64,000 nt of DNA from assembly GCA_016584305.1 (NCBI GenBank), contig JACEEZ010010964.1, positions 97,501 to 161,500 on the forward strand. Direction: 5' to 3'. Each line of letters begins with the position of its first letter. Position 1 is the stretch's first letter. Made by a program: the position numbers and the translations under genes. The notes beneath the pieces are model-generated. The model saw only the letters and a program-made list of their open reading frames with translations. It was not told where the DNA came from and searched no databases. The DNA is from Chionoecetes opilio. Taxonomy: Eukaryota; Arthropoda; Malacostraca; Decapoda; Majidae. This document shows positions 30,292 to 39,882 of the stretch, piece after piece.

Positions 30292-30629
30292 TAACCTTTT
30301 GAGCCTAGTGGAATAATCTGGGTATATATTATAAGTGGAGGGTGGATGTTCTTCCTCGCAGAAAGCACATTTTTTTCTGACTTCACTGGTAATAACCTTA
30401 TATTTAGGAATGGCACCTGTTCTTTGAGTAGGTTTAGTGGTGGTTTACCGGCTGGTCTAGTTTGAAACTTATCTACCGGTTTTCTTCCCATCGTAACTTT
30501 AGTAGGAGCGGGATAACTACCCACCAATGAGGGCTCTTTAAACTCTAAAGGTGGCTGATATCGCTGATTACCTTTAGGTGTAGTTATCTCAGTCTCTCTG
30601 TGGGGGGGTTCCTGCTCAATACCTTGCAA
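30291..30629 (-). pseudogene. BEL/Pao Gag linker
   Basis: A Pro/Lys-rich frame lies between the Gag core and the zinc knuckles. It overlaps the Gag frame by 14 bases in a different frame, consistent with an old frameshift. The right half, in the other frame, contains CAFC.EEHPP, probably another knuckle. Confidence 0.5.
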
Positions 30630-31062
30630 ATGTGTTGCACTCTTGTAATAATCCTTCCTCTATTTGCTTGACCGTGAAGTAATTACTATTGTACCTCTGA
30701 TTTAAGCGGTCTCGCATCCTGGTTGGTAGTTTTCTCCATATCATGATACTGACCATCCAGTCTGACTCTGTCAAGGGTTTATGAGCTTCAATGGCTCTTA
30801 GTGTGCAATTTAAAGTTATTCTGAACTCTTCCAATTCTCTGTGAGTGTGAGAAGGGCTCAGTAGATCCATGAACTTGCAAAAAAGATTCTTTATTATCTG
30901 ATCTTTATCTTCATAATTATCTCTAAGAATCTTGAGTGCCACATTATAATTGGCATTTTCTACTGTTAATTCCTTTACCAGCAGATATGCAGAACCTCTC
31001 AACTGACCTAACAAATAGGTTAATTTATACACCTCTGTTAAATCAGTCCTAATATCAATCAA
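30616..31062 (-). pseudogene. BEL/Pao Gag core (DUF1759-like), N-truncated
   Basis: Reads LTEVYKLTYLLGQLRGSAYL, VALKILRDNYEDKDQIIKNL and LRAIEAHKPLTESDWMVSIM, matching the Gag region annotated DUF1759 in BEL/Pao elements. Similarity stops at 31062 beside three TTTGAA repeats (31064-31082). The normal N-terminus and 5' LTR are missing. Confidence 0.7.
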
Positions 31063-32060
31063 TTTGAATTTGAATTTGAATCAATATACATCTTCTGGTT
31101 CAATCAACAACTTATTCCTCATACCCTGCACACGTATCTTAAGATACACACTCGGTATTGACATATACACAGACCTCATAACACGTGTTCACCACACCTA
31201 TCCTCCGAGCCTTGACCGTCTCGCGCCCACAGCTACCACAACGACGCCCGCCACACTCCTCTCATCTATATTATATTCAAGAGAACCCCGTCAACAGTTC
31301 ATTTGGCGTCAGCGGTTGTTCATTTGGTGGCAGCTTGGTGTTTTGATCTCTTGTCTGTGTGTCTCCTAGTGTGGGTATGTGCGACACCACGTGTTGCTCA
31401 ATATTGGTCCCCTGATGTTCTGTCTACGATCGCCTCCTCCCCGCCCATGATGTCCTGCCCACGGGGCCCTACCCATGTTCCTGTTTTGATGTCACGTTTC
31501 TCTCGTACGCCCACGCCCATGCGGTCCCGCCCGCACCCTCACGCCCGTCTCTGATGCCGCGTGTGATCTCTCCCCGCCCGTGCCGCCCGCCCGCATACCT
31601 CTTCCCTGCCCGTGCCCTCGTGCCTCCCGCACGACCTTCACGACACGGCTACTTCATGGTGTGCATCGTGAGTCTGTTCCTGCTTCTTCCCTGCTCCACG
31701 TGAGTCGTCAGCGAGTGCTATATTATTTTCCCGTCACTAGAAAACTGTGACTATTCATATTTTGCGTGTGTTACTATTTTTCTTGTCACTTGGAAACGTG
31801 ACTCAATATCTCCTGTGCTCTGCGATATTCTGTGTGTGCCCTACATGTTGACCTTATTTGACTCATTTCTGGTTACATTTTTCATCTCAGCACAGTGTTG
31901 CTATTTTTCTCATACGAGTGCATTTTCTGTGATTATTTTTGGGCTATTTTCTATCTCGTGTGATTTTTTTTTGGTGTGTAATTTTCTTTATCTCCCTGTT
32001 AATTCCCGCGATTTTCCGACCTGTGCGTATATTCAAAAGAACCCCGTCAACGGTTCATGA
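31063..32060. other. Unassigned DNA with a 28-bp direct repeat
   Basis: ATTCAAGAGAACCCCGTCAA at 31277 recurs as ATTCAAAAGAACCCCGTCAA at 32031. After the first copy comes TTTGGCGTCAGCGG, which resembles a primer-binding site after an LTR end. The long sequences before the two copies do not match, so two full LTRs are not shown. It may be LTR element debris. Confidence 0.3.
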
Positions 32061-32523
32061 AGTTGAACAAGTTGTTCACTAGTTTACAGGACCAAGGAAG
32101 TCGGTGGAAGGAAGCCGAAGGAAGGAATGTCTTATTGACGGGCCCAAAAAAAAGAAGGGACAACACACTAGGAAGTTAAAATGACTAGTCAAATGTTCTT
32201 ACAAACGCCAATGAAATCAATGTCTTATCGACAGGCCATAACAATTACTAACGTGACATACAACACACACACACAGGTGTGGAGAAGCAGAGTGCTTCTG
32301 TAACCTCGCCTCTCGTATCTGTTCTTGCTTCTATTCCTCTTTCCGATCAGCAGGCATCCTACAAAAGGGTTTTGCCGGAACATCACAGGTTCCGGTTTCC
32401 CAGGCCTGTGGGGCGTGGACACTGTCAGTAGCCTTGGGTGCCACGCTGACACAACTCACACCAAGCTGGTTTGTGCATTTATCAAAAGGTGTTGCTGCTA
32501 TAGGCAAGCAGGTTCGGTTGCGT

Positions 32524-32540
32524 TAGGTTAGGTTAGGTTA
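32524..32540 (+). repeat. Short (TTAGG)n run
   Basis: Three TTAGG units, TTAGGTTAGGTTAGG. TTAGG is the arthropod telomere unit, but this short interstitial run also fits transposon-end or pentanucleotide repeats common in crustaceans. Confidence 0.6.
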
Positions 32541-32552
32541 TTCATAAATTTG

Positions 32553-32700
32553 CAATGGTAACTTTGTGTGGGAATCACAATGAGGGTATTTTCGAGAAAA
32601 TCTTATGGTTAGTTTCGGAGCTACAGCCAAGCGTCTTAACTCTGAAACCAAATACTCCATTGAGTTGGGGAATATGCCACCCGGAGTAGGTGATCTTTTT
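32553..32700. repeat. Fragment of the 47.6-kb inverted-repeat family
   Basis: Blocks GTGGGAATCACAATGAGGGT, TTTCGAGAA, GTTTCGGAGCTACAGCCAAG and TTGGGGAATATGC are the complement of blocks at 47645-47775 in the mirrored order. This is the same dispersed element in opposite orientation. Confidence 0.65.
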
Positions 32701-34265
32701 TAGACTAGGAGAATATGCTACCTGGACCAGCAAGACACAAACGCTTCACCCTTCATGTCTCACCCGACATTACCCACTCAACACCTTACTCATTAACATC
32801 ACAAAGTCGCTCATAACAAAACAACACTCTTTACACAATACGAAGGTGCATACATAGCCCATGCAATTTTCTCATTAACATTACACAATCGCTTATAATT
32901 TATCAACACCCTTTTTAAGCACTACACCATACCAGCAACCTATATTAACAACACAAAACAAATATAGCACCACTCCTCTCCATCCTTACTCGTACACCGG
33001 CAACTCTTCTTCACTATTTCACAACTAACCCTCCCATGCTCATGGAGTAAGCCGCATGCGGATATTTAGTGATTAGCTTACCTTTATCTGTCCTTTAGGC
33101 AGTTAAGTCCAGTGGCCGGGTGCCAAAGAGAAGACAGGGATAAAGGGGGGGAGTTTGAGGGAATTCGGGGAACAGGATTGAGAACATATGCGTCTTCCTC
33201 CCACAACTGCTTACTAATGAGTAAATCATCAGGGTTGCCAATCTACTTTTACGAATAGTACCATGTCAGGCTACTGAAAAATACCAGATCAACACAAGAC
33301 GTACCAAAACTTACGAAATTCAAATTACTTTCTTGAATTATTTATAATTGCTTGCCAGTAAAAAAAATTGTTACTTTCTTAGACTGACTTTTTGATAAAA
33401 AGGTTTGTCTTATGCTTCACCGTGTTCCCATGTCTTTCTAATAATGTAAAACTTCCAGATACTTCACATTCACATGCAGTACAGTGGGCTTTACTTAAAC
33501 ACTTCTTGCTTGGACTGATCCATGCTGAAATTTATTTTCATACTTTAATTTCTTCTTGGGTGTCTCGGAGCCTCTATTGTCATTGTCAGAGTCAGCGTCA
33601 TTAGTTTTTTTTCAAAATATTTTTTTTAATAGGCCTATTCATGTTGCCTGATAAGGACCTGCCAAAATCACATAAAAATCAATCATGCTCTTGGACGATC
33701 AGTTCTATGTAATGAGATTTTGTTTCTTTTAATTTCCACCAATCTACTAACAGTGCCATGGTTATTAGTTATGCAACACTAACTAAAAACCAGATCAAGT
33801 AAAATTTCGCATTATTGATGAAAACTACTATTGCAGTAAGAACACTTGAACTAGCACGCAATATCTCACATCACTTACAGTTCACTTTGGGAAACACTTC
33901 ACTCGTGAAAATTCCTCCGTGAGAGACTGAAACAGACTGACTGAGACGTGACGAAAACCTCCCTCCCTCCCTTCGCATCACATACGTGTCCTATACGTCC
34001 CTCGCTCCGTATCAAATAGGTGTATCCTATACTCGAGTCTGTTGAGACGAAGCCACTTCGTTAGGAAATGATCTCCTTACTCATGTCTATGAGCTCCTTA
34101 TATAATAGTACCATAAATTCAGCATTTTCCTGAAAGTCGTACCAAATGTACTTGGCGCACCAAAACGTACCAAATCTGATACGTTAGTACCAGCTTTGGC
34201 AACCCACTAATCACTCGCCTCGCGGTCCCGCAGAGTCGCGAGACAGGCCAGAGGGCCCAGATGTC

Positions 34266-35093
34266 ACATAAGAACATAAGAACATAAGAAAATACGGAAG
34301 CTACAAGACGCCGTGAGGCCTACACGTGGTAGTTCCTGTTACCTAACACTACCTACATCCACCTTTCATCCCCATCCAGGAACCTACCCAGCCCCTCTAT
34401 AAAGCTCCCTAATGAATCCGAACTAACTACCTATCTACTGAGTTCATTCCAATAATTCACCACCCTATTTGTGAAACAGTTTTTCCCTATTTCTTTTTTA
34501 AATCTACGCTTTTCCAGCTTGAATCCGTTACTTCTTGTTCTACCGTGGTTAATAGCCGTCAAAACTTTTCCTACCTCTTCTTTATTAAATCCCTTTATCC
34601 ACTTAAAATCTTCTATCAGATCGCCTCTTACTCTGCGTCTCACGAGTGAGTGTAACTTTAATAGCTTAAATCTCTTCTTATAACTAAAGTTACGCATCCC
34701 TTGAATAATTTTGGTCATCCTTCTCTGCACTGATTCTAACAAGGCTATATCCATCCTGTAATATGGAGACCAAAACTGAACCGCATAGTCTAGGTGACGT
34801 CTGACTAGAGCCAGATAAAGCTTTATAATAACTTCTGCACTTCTACTTTTTACACTTCTAGTAATGAATCCTAACACTCTATTAGCTATATTTCTAGCTT
34901 CAATACATTGTTTCCTAGGTCGGAGGTCTGGGCTCACCCTCACTCCAAGATCTTTTTCACCTTCTGGTCTTTTCAGCGATACATTGCGTATGGTGCGTAT
35001 TACCAGGTTTTTTTCTACCAACATTCATAACGCTGCACTTATCAATATTAAATTCCATCTGCCTTCTGACTACCCCCACTCATTAATTAAGTA
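34266..35093 (-). pseudogene. CR1-like LINE, piece 4: RT C-terminus and 3' tail
   Basis: Minus frame reads EKDLGVRVSPDLRPRKQCIE, LALVRRHLDYAVQFWSPYYR, LESVQRRMTKIIQGMRNFSY and FTNRVVNYWNELSR. A frame change near 35024 joins it to MEFNIDKCSVMNVGRK. The 3' end carries CTACCACGTGTAGGCC and a (CTTATGTT)n octamer tail, the sort of short tail repeat typical of CR1-clade elements. Pieces 1-3 of the same copy lie at 42775, 39776 and 38665. Confidence 0.75.
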
Positions 35094-35885
35094 TATAATA
35101 ATAATAGTAATAATAATTTTATTCGCGCCCGGAGGCATACAGACAAAAAACAAAGCAGCAAGAACAAGCCAGGAGTAAATTTAAGTACTAGAGCAAAAAC
35201 AAAACAAAAAAGAACAAAGTATAGGCACATTAGGGGACATAGTATCAACGTACATAGAAAAGCATACATGGACACCTGTGCTACCCCAACATTCTGAACA
35301 AACAGCAGACCCAGCCACCGCTGTTGTATAGGTCCACATATATAGGCCGAACTCTGCCTGACAGAGGTGATGATGGAGTTCGTAGCGAGCTCCACCATAC
35401 TCCTTAAACTCAACACGGAGTGTCGACGGATCACATCTAGATTGTTGACCCCGTTCCTAGCGAAAGCCAGGGACGAGCTGCACCATCTGGGCAGTCCCAG
35501 AAGCCTCTTAAGGATGTCATTGTGACAGACCTTAAGGCGGTTCATAGTGGCCACCTTGTACCGCGACCACAGCGAGTTGCAGTATATAGAGTAGCAGTGA
35601 CTCCTGAATAACTCCATTTTCACTCTCTGCTACAGTAGGAGAATTTCCTCTGTAGAGTATTTCCCACGACAAGAAGCTTGGTGGTCTGCTTGATGATATC
35701 ATCATCATCATTCATGTCGTGAGATATAACATGGCCTAAGTATGCGAATCTATCAACAAAAGTGAGGGCAGACCCATCGAGCCATGCTGTTTTCAGGTAA
35801 TTCACCTGAGCGCGAGCCGGTGATACTACCATGCACTCTGTCTTAGTGGTGTTGTAGACAATGTCACGCTCGGCAGCATACACCT
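35094..35885 (-). pseudogene. Second LINE, RT thumb and C-terminus, inserted in the CR1 copy
   Basis: Minus frames read YAAERDIVYNTTKTECMVV, FAYLGHVISHD and, after one shift near 35620, YSIYCNSLWSRYKVATMNRL and LRSMVELATNSI. It ends with AATAAAATTATTATT and a trinucleotide tail at about 35094-35125. Its 5' part, starting at the YADD motif, is at 38590-38664, beyond a Harbinger element. The clade is uncertain. Confidence 0.65.
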
Positions 35886-36058
35886 GGGCCCGTATTTATA
35901 GTAGCTTATGGGTTTCCCATAAGCAGACAAAATGGCGAAGTTCGCCATAAGTCACCGAAAATTCCATAAATGCTCGTGTTTTCCCATAAAGTTGCTCATA
36001 AGCGCTAGGGGATGTCCGGAGGTCCCATAAGGATCCCTTATGTTGACATTAGCCGTCA

Positions 36059-36500
36059 ACATGGCAGCAAAACAACTCTTCCGCCAGCGCCAACTCAGGC
36101 ATTTTCGTGCCAGAAGAGATGTTCTCGGCTAATTGAATGACGAAGAACTTGTCAAGAGGTATCGGCTGAACCATGAGGGAATTATGTATGTCACTCTCGT
36201 AAATGCATTCCTCCAGAGTAAATAAAAAAAAGAACCATACACTGACAGCGGGAATGAAAATTATAATATTATTATGATTGTTTCCTCGCCACTGGCAAGA
36301 TGCAGCAGGCACTGAGCAGTGCAGCTGCTGCAGTGATGACCATGGAGCAGCTGGAGTGGACAGGGAAAATGCTTGCTCAAGGCCGTCCATGGTAATACTC
36401 TGGTGTACCCAAATTCTGTGCGAGACAACAATCGAGAATTCTAGCCAACGGAAAATTTCGACGACAGTTCCACTTCTACTAATAGATGAAAAGGATGAAT
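36059..36500 (+). pseudogene. Harbinger transposase N-terminal remnant
   Basis: Reads MAAKQLFRQRQLRHFRARRD, then after a stop LNDEELVKRYRLNHEGIMYV. The D-E-E-L..RYRL.R/HEGI block is a hallmark of PIF/Harbinger transposases. Around 36280 a shifted frame gives FLATGKMQQ, then SDDHGAAGVDR, like the ATG..Q...GD/DD.G.S...VSR helix-turn-helix part. The DDE catalytic core is missing. Confidence 0.6.
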
Positions 36501-36984
36501 AAAGGGTTTTCATTGTTTATTTGACAACATTTTTCGAAGGCATTATTATTTTCTATTTAGTATTGATGTTTATAATAAATTTAGCTCTTGTTTTTGGCAG
36601 AAATGAAGGTAAAGATTTGTTTTACCTACGCAGTCATATCTACCTTCTGGAGGGCTATCATTTCAGCTTCAGCACGTAGTGGAGATACTACTTCCGGAAA
36701 AACAAAAATGTAATACTTGGAAACAAGGTAAATTTTTTACACTAGGACCAGAATTACCTACACCATTGGGAGTGTGCTTTCTGGTTTCGTGGTAGTTTCC
36801 AACAGGAACTACCACGTGTAGGCCCCTCGGCCTCTTGTAGCTTCCTTATTTTCTTATGTTATTATGTTCTTATGGTTACCTTAATGGATTCTAAGAAACT
36901 CTCAATGAGTTTCTGTCGCAAATCATTACTTTTGGAGATATCAAATGTTTTTAGTAAGAAGCGTATATGACATGAAATTAAGTA

Positions 36985-37105
36985 ACCTAAACCCACCTTT
37001 AGATTCACTAACCTAACCTAATGTAACGTAACCCCAACTTTAGATTCACTAACCTAACTCCACCTTTAGATTCACTAACTTAACCTAACTCCACGTTTTA
37101 ACCTT
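36985..37105. repeat. 25-bp minisatellite with TAACC core
   Basis: Three imperfect units of CACCTTTAGATTCACTAACC (plus TAACT/TAACC) lie inside the Harbinger element. The core is a telomere-like CCTAA word. Confidence 0.75.
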
Positions 37106-37189
37106 CTAACTAAAGCCAAATCCTCATTGGAAAGTGTCCGCGGCAAGGGAAGAAAAGCAGAGGCGATGCAGGTCACAAGAAGAAGAAGA

Positions 37190-37915
37190 GTGAGACGCAC
37201 GTAAACACTTGTCTTTCTCCTCCCTATAAATAACAGGTATTGTAGTAGTGTTTGCCCATACTCCTCCCACTCCCCTAAAACAAGTTTGGGCACCTTGGGG
37301 GATATGCGGGATATTTGGCTGGGGTACAAAATGTGCGTTGCAACCACATAGTTATTGAGTTAGGTAGTGGCGTAAAAATTCCCTAGATATAGGGAAAATT
37401 GACTGAATTTCATCAGTCAAGAAACGTGTGGACCTGCTGACGATCCTCACAAACAGAATGACCGGAGTATCGAGTCCACCCCACCCTCCCCCACCCCTCC
37501 CATTAAGAAATAAGATAAAACAAAATTAGGTTACCGGGGGTGTCGAGGGGCCCCATTAGGTTAGGTTAGCTTATCGGGTGATTATCGCTAAGTTAGGATA
37601 GATTATCGGGTGATTATCGCTAAGTTAGGATAGATTATCGGGGGTCGAGGGGGGCAGAGCCCCTCGCTAGGAGGTTAGATTTAATTTGCTTAGGTTAGGT
37701 TAGATTACAAGGGGGGCCTTGTAATCTCGGAGCTTGAAGGTTAGGTAAATTTCCCATATCTAGGGTAAAGTACCCTAGATATAGGTAATTTTGACTCCTA
37801 CACAACTTTAAAAATACGTGTTTTCGACGCATTATTTAGTCCCCACCCTCAAACCCCGCATTCCCACAGGTCCCCAAGCTTGTTTGGGGCAAGGGGGAGA
37901 GTATGGGCAAACGCT
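37190..37915. repeat. Outer inverted repeat interrupted by a foldback
   Basis: AAACACTTGTCTTTCTCCTC at 37204-37223 and GTTTGCCCATACTCC at about 37249-37263 face their complements at 38242-38270 and 37895-37908 respectively. The right arm is split by the palindrome at 37925-38240. Confidence 0.55.
37555..37650 (+). repeat. Two-and-a-half copies of a ~38-bp repeat
   Basis: TTATCGGGTGATTATCGCTA AGTTAGGATAGA recurs in tandem, starting at about 37570 and 37607, with a third partial unit before GGGGTCGAGG. Confidence 0.75.
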
Positions 37916-37924
37916 AGAAATTTA

Positions 37925-38240
37925 CCAAATAACATCATATTTCCAAATGTAATGGCGGAAGGGTGACGGAAGGATACACACAAGTTAAACCATGTAGTAA
38001 AGGAGGAGAAAGAAACAATAGCCAGGGAGGAAGTGATGATCAGGCAGAGATACGGCAGTATACGTAGCTACAGATACGGCAGTATATCTACCTAGCTATA
38101 TGTATACTGCCGTATCTGCCTGGTCATCACTCCCTCCCTGGCTTTTGCCCCTTTCCCCTTCTGTACTACGTGGTTTACCTGTTGTGTTTCCTTCCGTTAC
38201 CCTTCTACCATTACTTGTGGAGATATAACATATTATTTAT
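37925..38240. repeat. Large palindrome (foldback), ~140-bp arms
   Basis: The left arm (AATGGCGGAAGGGTGACGGA, AGGAGGAAGTGATGATC, GATACGGCAGTATAC) is mirrored by the right arm (GTATACTGCCGTATC, CATCACTCCCTCCCTGGC, CCGTTACCCTTC). A short repeated GATACGGCAGTATA word forms the centre. It looks like a foldback MITE inserted into an older inverted repeat. Confidence 0.8.
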
Positions 38241-38589
38241 AGGGAGGAGAGAGACAAGTGTTTATATCGTTCCCCACGTAAAACTTTTCTACGGGATCTT
38301 ATTTACACGTATTTATGAATTAATCCTTTAATATTGCTTTATTTTCAGTTCGTAAGGTTCTCACATAATTTACTGCTCATATTTTACTGATTTCAAGCTT
38401 TATTTCATGATCTAAGAGACATTTTAGGGTAATGTAAATGCTACGTTTAGCGCGAAGTTGTGTCAGCAGGAACTGCTAGACCCATAGCTATGGCGGAAAT
38501 TTACTCCATAGCTATGGAGATCTTATGGGCAACTTTATGTTATGTCGAACCTTATGGGAATCCCATAGCCTTATTATAAATACCGGGCC

Positions 38590-38664
38590 TGGCACACATT
38601 GATAAGGTCCTGCAACGCATCCGCAGTGGGTGCGAGCAGTACCATATCATCAGCATAGCTCAGT
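38590..38664 (-). pseudogene. Second LINE, RT catalytic motif piece
   Basis: Minus frame reads YADDMVLLAPTADALQDLIN, then VCQ at the joint with the Harbinger element. The copy begins right at the catalytic YADD, so it was 5'-truncated inside the RT on insertion. Confidence 0.65.
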
Positions 38665-38776
38665 GAGTCCGTTTATCTAAGTCTCCCTGCAATATGTTTA
38701 CATCAGACTGTGATCCAATAATCCTACCTACCTTAGTATCATCAACAAACTTGCTGATATCTAATATACTATTGGA
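38665..38776 (-). pseudogene. CR1-like LINE, piece 3: catalytic FVDD
   Basis: Minus frame reads ILDISKFVDDTKVGRIIG, then SQSDVNILQGDLDKR. FVDDTK is the CR1-type form of the RT YxDD motif. It is separated from piece 4 by the 3.6-kb nested insertion and from piece 2 by about 1 kb. Confidence 0.75.
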
Positions 38777-39043
38777 GTAGCCGTGTGTCTGTCTGTCTGT
38801 CTGTCTGTCTGTTTTGGGTAGCCGAAACTGTAAATTCAATGTTGATGCGAGTAGACTAAAAAAAATCGCAAATAAATCGTAGGTGGTAAGCGGCTTCGTT
38901 CCATGTCGACTGAATCATTTTGAAGGGGGTTTTTGGGCAAAAAACACTTTTAGGTGTTTTAGATTACCTGAAGAAACTCTGCGGCTACGTCCTACTGCAT
39001 TTCACTAACTCCGTAGACTATTGGAATGACCGTTTGTGTGCGT

Positions 39044-39074
<31 letters not shown>

Positions 39075-39227
39075 GATACATGTGTGTGTGTGTGCATGTG
39101 TGTGTGCGTGCGTGCGTGTGCGTGTGTGTGTTTGCATGCATGCGTGTGTGTGTGTGTGCATGTGTTTGCGTGCGTGCGTGCGCGCGTGTGTGTGTGTGCG
39201 TGTGTGTCCGTTTGTGTGCGTGTTTGA

Positions 39228-39264
<37 letters not shown>

Positions 39265-39287
39265 GTGTGTGTGTGTGTGCAAGCATG

Positions 39288-39364
<77 letters not shown>

Positions 39365-39775
39365 AAGTGTGTGTGAGAGCGTGCGTGCATATGTGTGTGC
39401 GTGTGTGTGTCCATTTGTGTGAGTGTGTGTGTGTGTGTGTGTGCATGCATGCATGTGTGTGTGTGTGTGCGTGCGTGTGTGTGTGCGTGTGTGTGTGTGT
39501 GCGTGTGTGTGTGTGTGCGTGTGTGTGTGTGTGCGTGTGTGTGTGTGCCTGTGTGTGCTTGGGGTCGATATTCTAATATACTCCATGCACGGCCTACGTC
39601 AGCCTATCAAGGGTTGGCTGTGCTGATGCCGTTCAAGTGTGGCTCCCCGTACTGTGCAATCACACGGAACGTGGTCTACCCCAAGGCACTTTCACCAGTG
39701 ACCAACGACAGCAACAACACGAGTTTGCACTCACATCAATACATGAGTCCGAAGGGCCCACAAACACTTGTCACT
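38777..39775. mobile_element. Unidentified ~1-kb insertion in the CR1 copy
   Basis: The borders are set by the CR1 frame (SGIS on one side, NSILDISKF on the other). The left end is GGAGTAGCCGTGTGTCTGTC and the right end CACTTGTCACT. It contains a TG array and, at 39579-39781, a forward frame ARPTSAYQGLAVLMPFKCGS of unknown identity. Any target duplication is at most 2-3 bp and not certain. Confidence 0.5.
39030..39560. repeat. (TG)n array, ~530 bp
   Basis: A TG/CG-rich alternating purine-pyrimidine tract, pure at 39290-39363. All long Cys/Val or His/Thr frames here are repeat artefacts. Such tracts can adopt Z-DNA. Confidence 0.98.
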
Positions 39776-39882
39776 TACTAATCCCACTATCCAAGTCATT
39801 GATGTAAATAAAAACTAGTAATGGATCCAAAGCAGACCCTTGTGGAACTCCACTTGTCACCTGTCCCCATTCATATTTAGAA
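39776..39882 (-). pseudogene. CR1-like LINE, piece 2
   Basis: Minus frame reads SKYEWGQVTSGVPQGSALDP, then LLVFIYINDLDSGIS. VTSGVPQGSxLxPLLF and INDLDSGI are CR1 RT motifs that directly precede the FVDD piece. Confidence 0.8.

Larger units (their letters stand above)
32061..34265. other. Gene-free stretch with TE fragments
   Basis: Contains a TTAGG-like run (32524-32540) and a fragment related to 47640-47790 (32553-32700). The rest shows no gene. Small open frames at 32225-32531 and 33392-33604 have no recognisable motifs. Confidence 0.4.
35886..38588 (+). mobile_element. PIF/Harbinger-like DNA transposon, decayed
   Basis: Left end GGGCCCGTATTTATAGTAGC, right end (complement) GCCCGGTATTTATAATAAGG. 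CCTG occurs at both joints, compatible with a 3-bp target duplication plus microhomology. It splits a LINE frame: removing it restores DLINVC-QVYAAERDI across the joint. It carries only an N-terminal transposase remnant (36059), and the catalytic part has been replaced by repeats and foldback DNA. Confidence 0.7.

Noticed and set aside
32524..32540. TTAGG run as a chromosome end
   Set aside because: Only three units, internal, and flanked on both sides by dispersed repeats.
36049..36513. Minus-strand 154-codon frame in the Harbinger element
   Set aside because: The plus strand carries transposase motifs (EELVKRYRLNHEGI); the minus frame is its shadow.
39000..39590. Long Cys/Val-rich and His/Thr-rich frames on both strands
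   Set aside because: They are translations of a TG/CA microsatellite; length comes from the repeat, not from coding selection.
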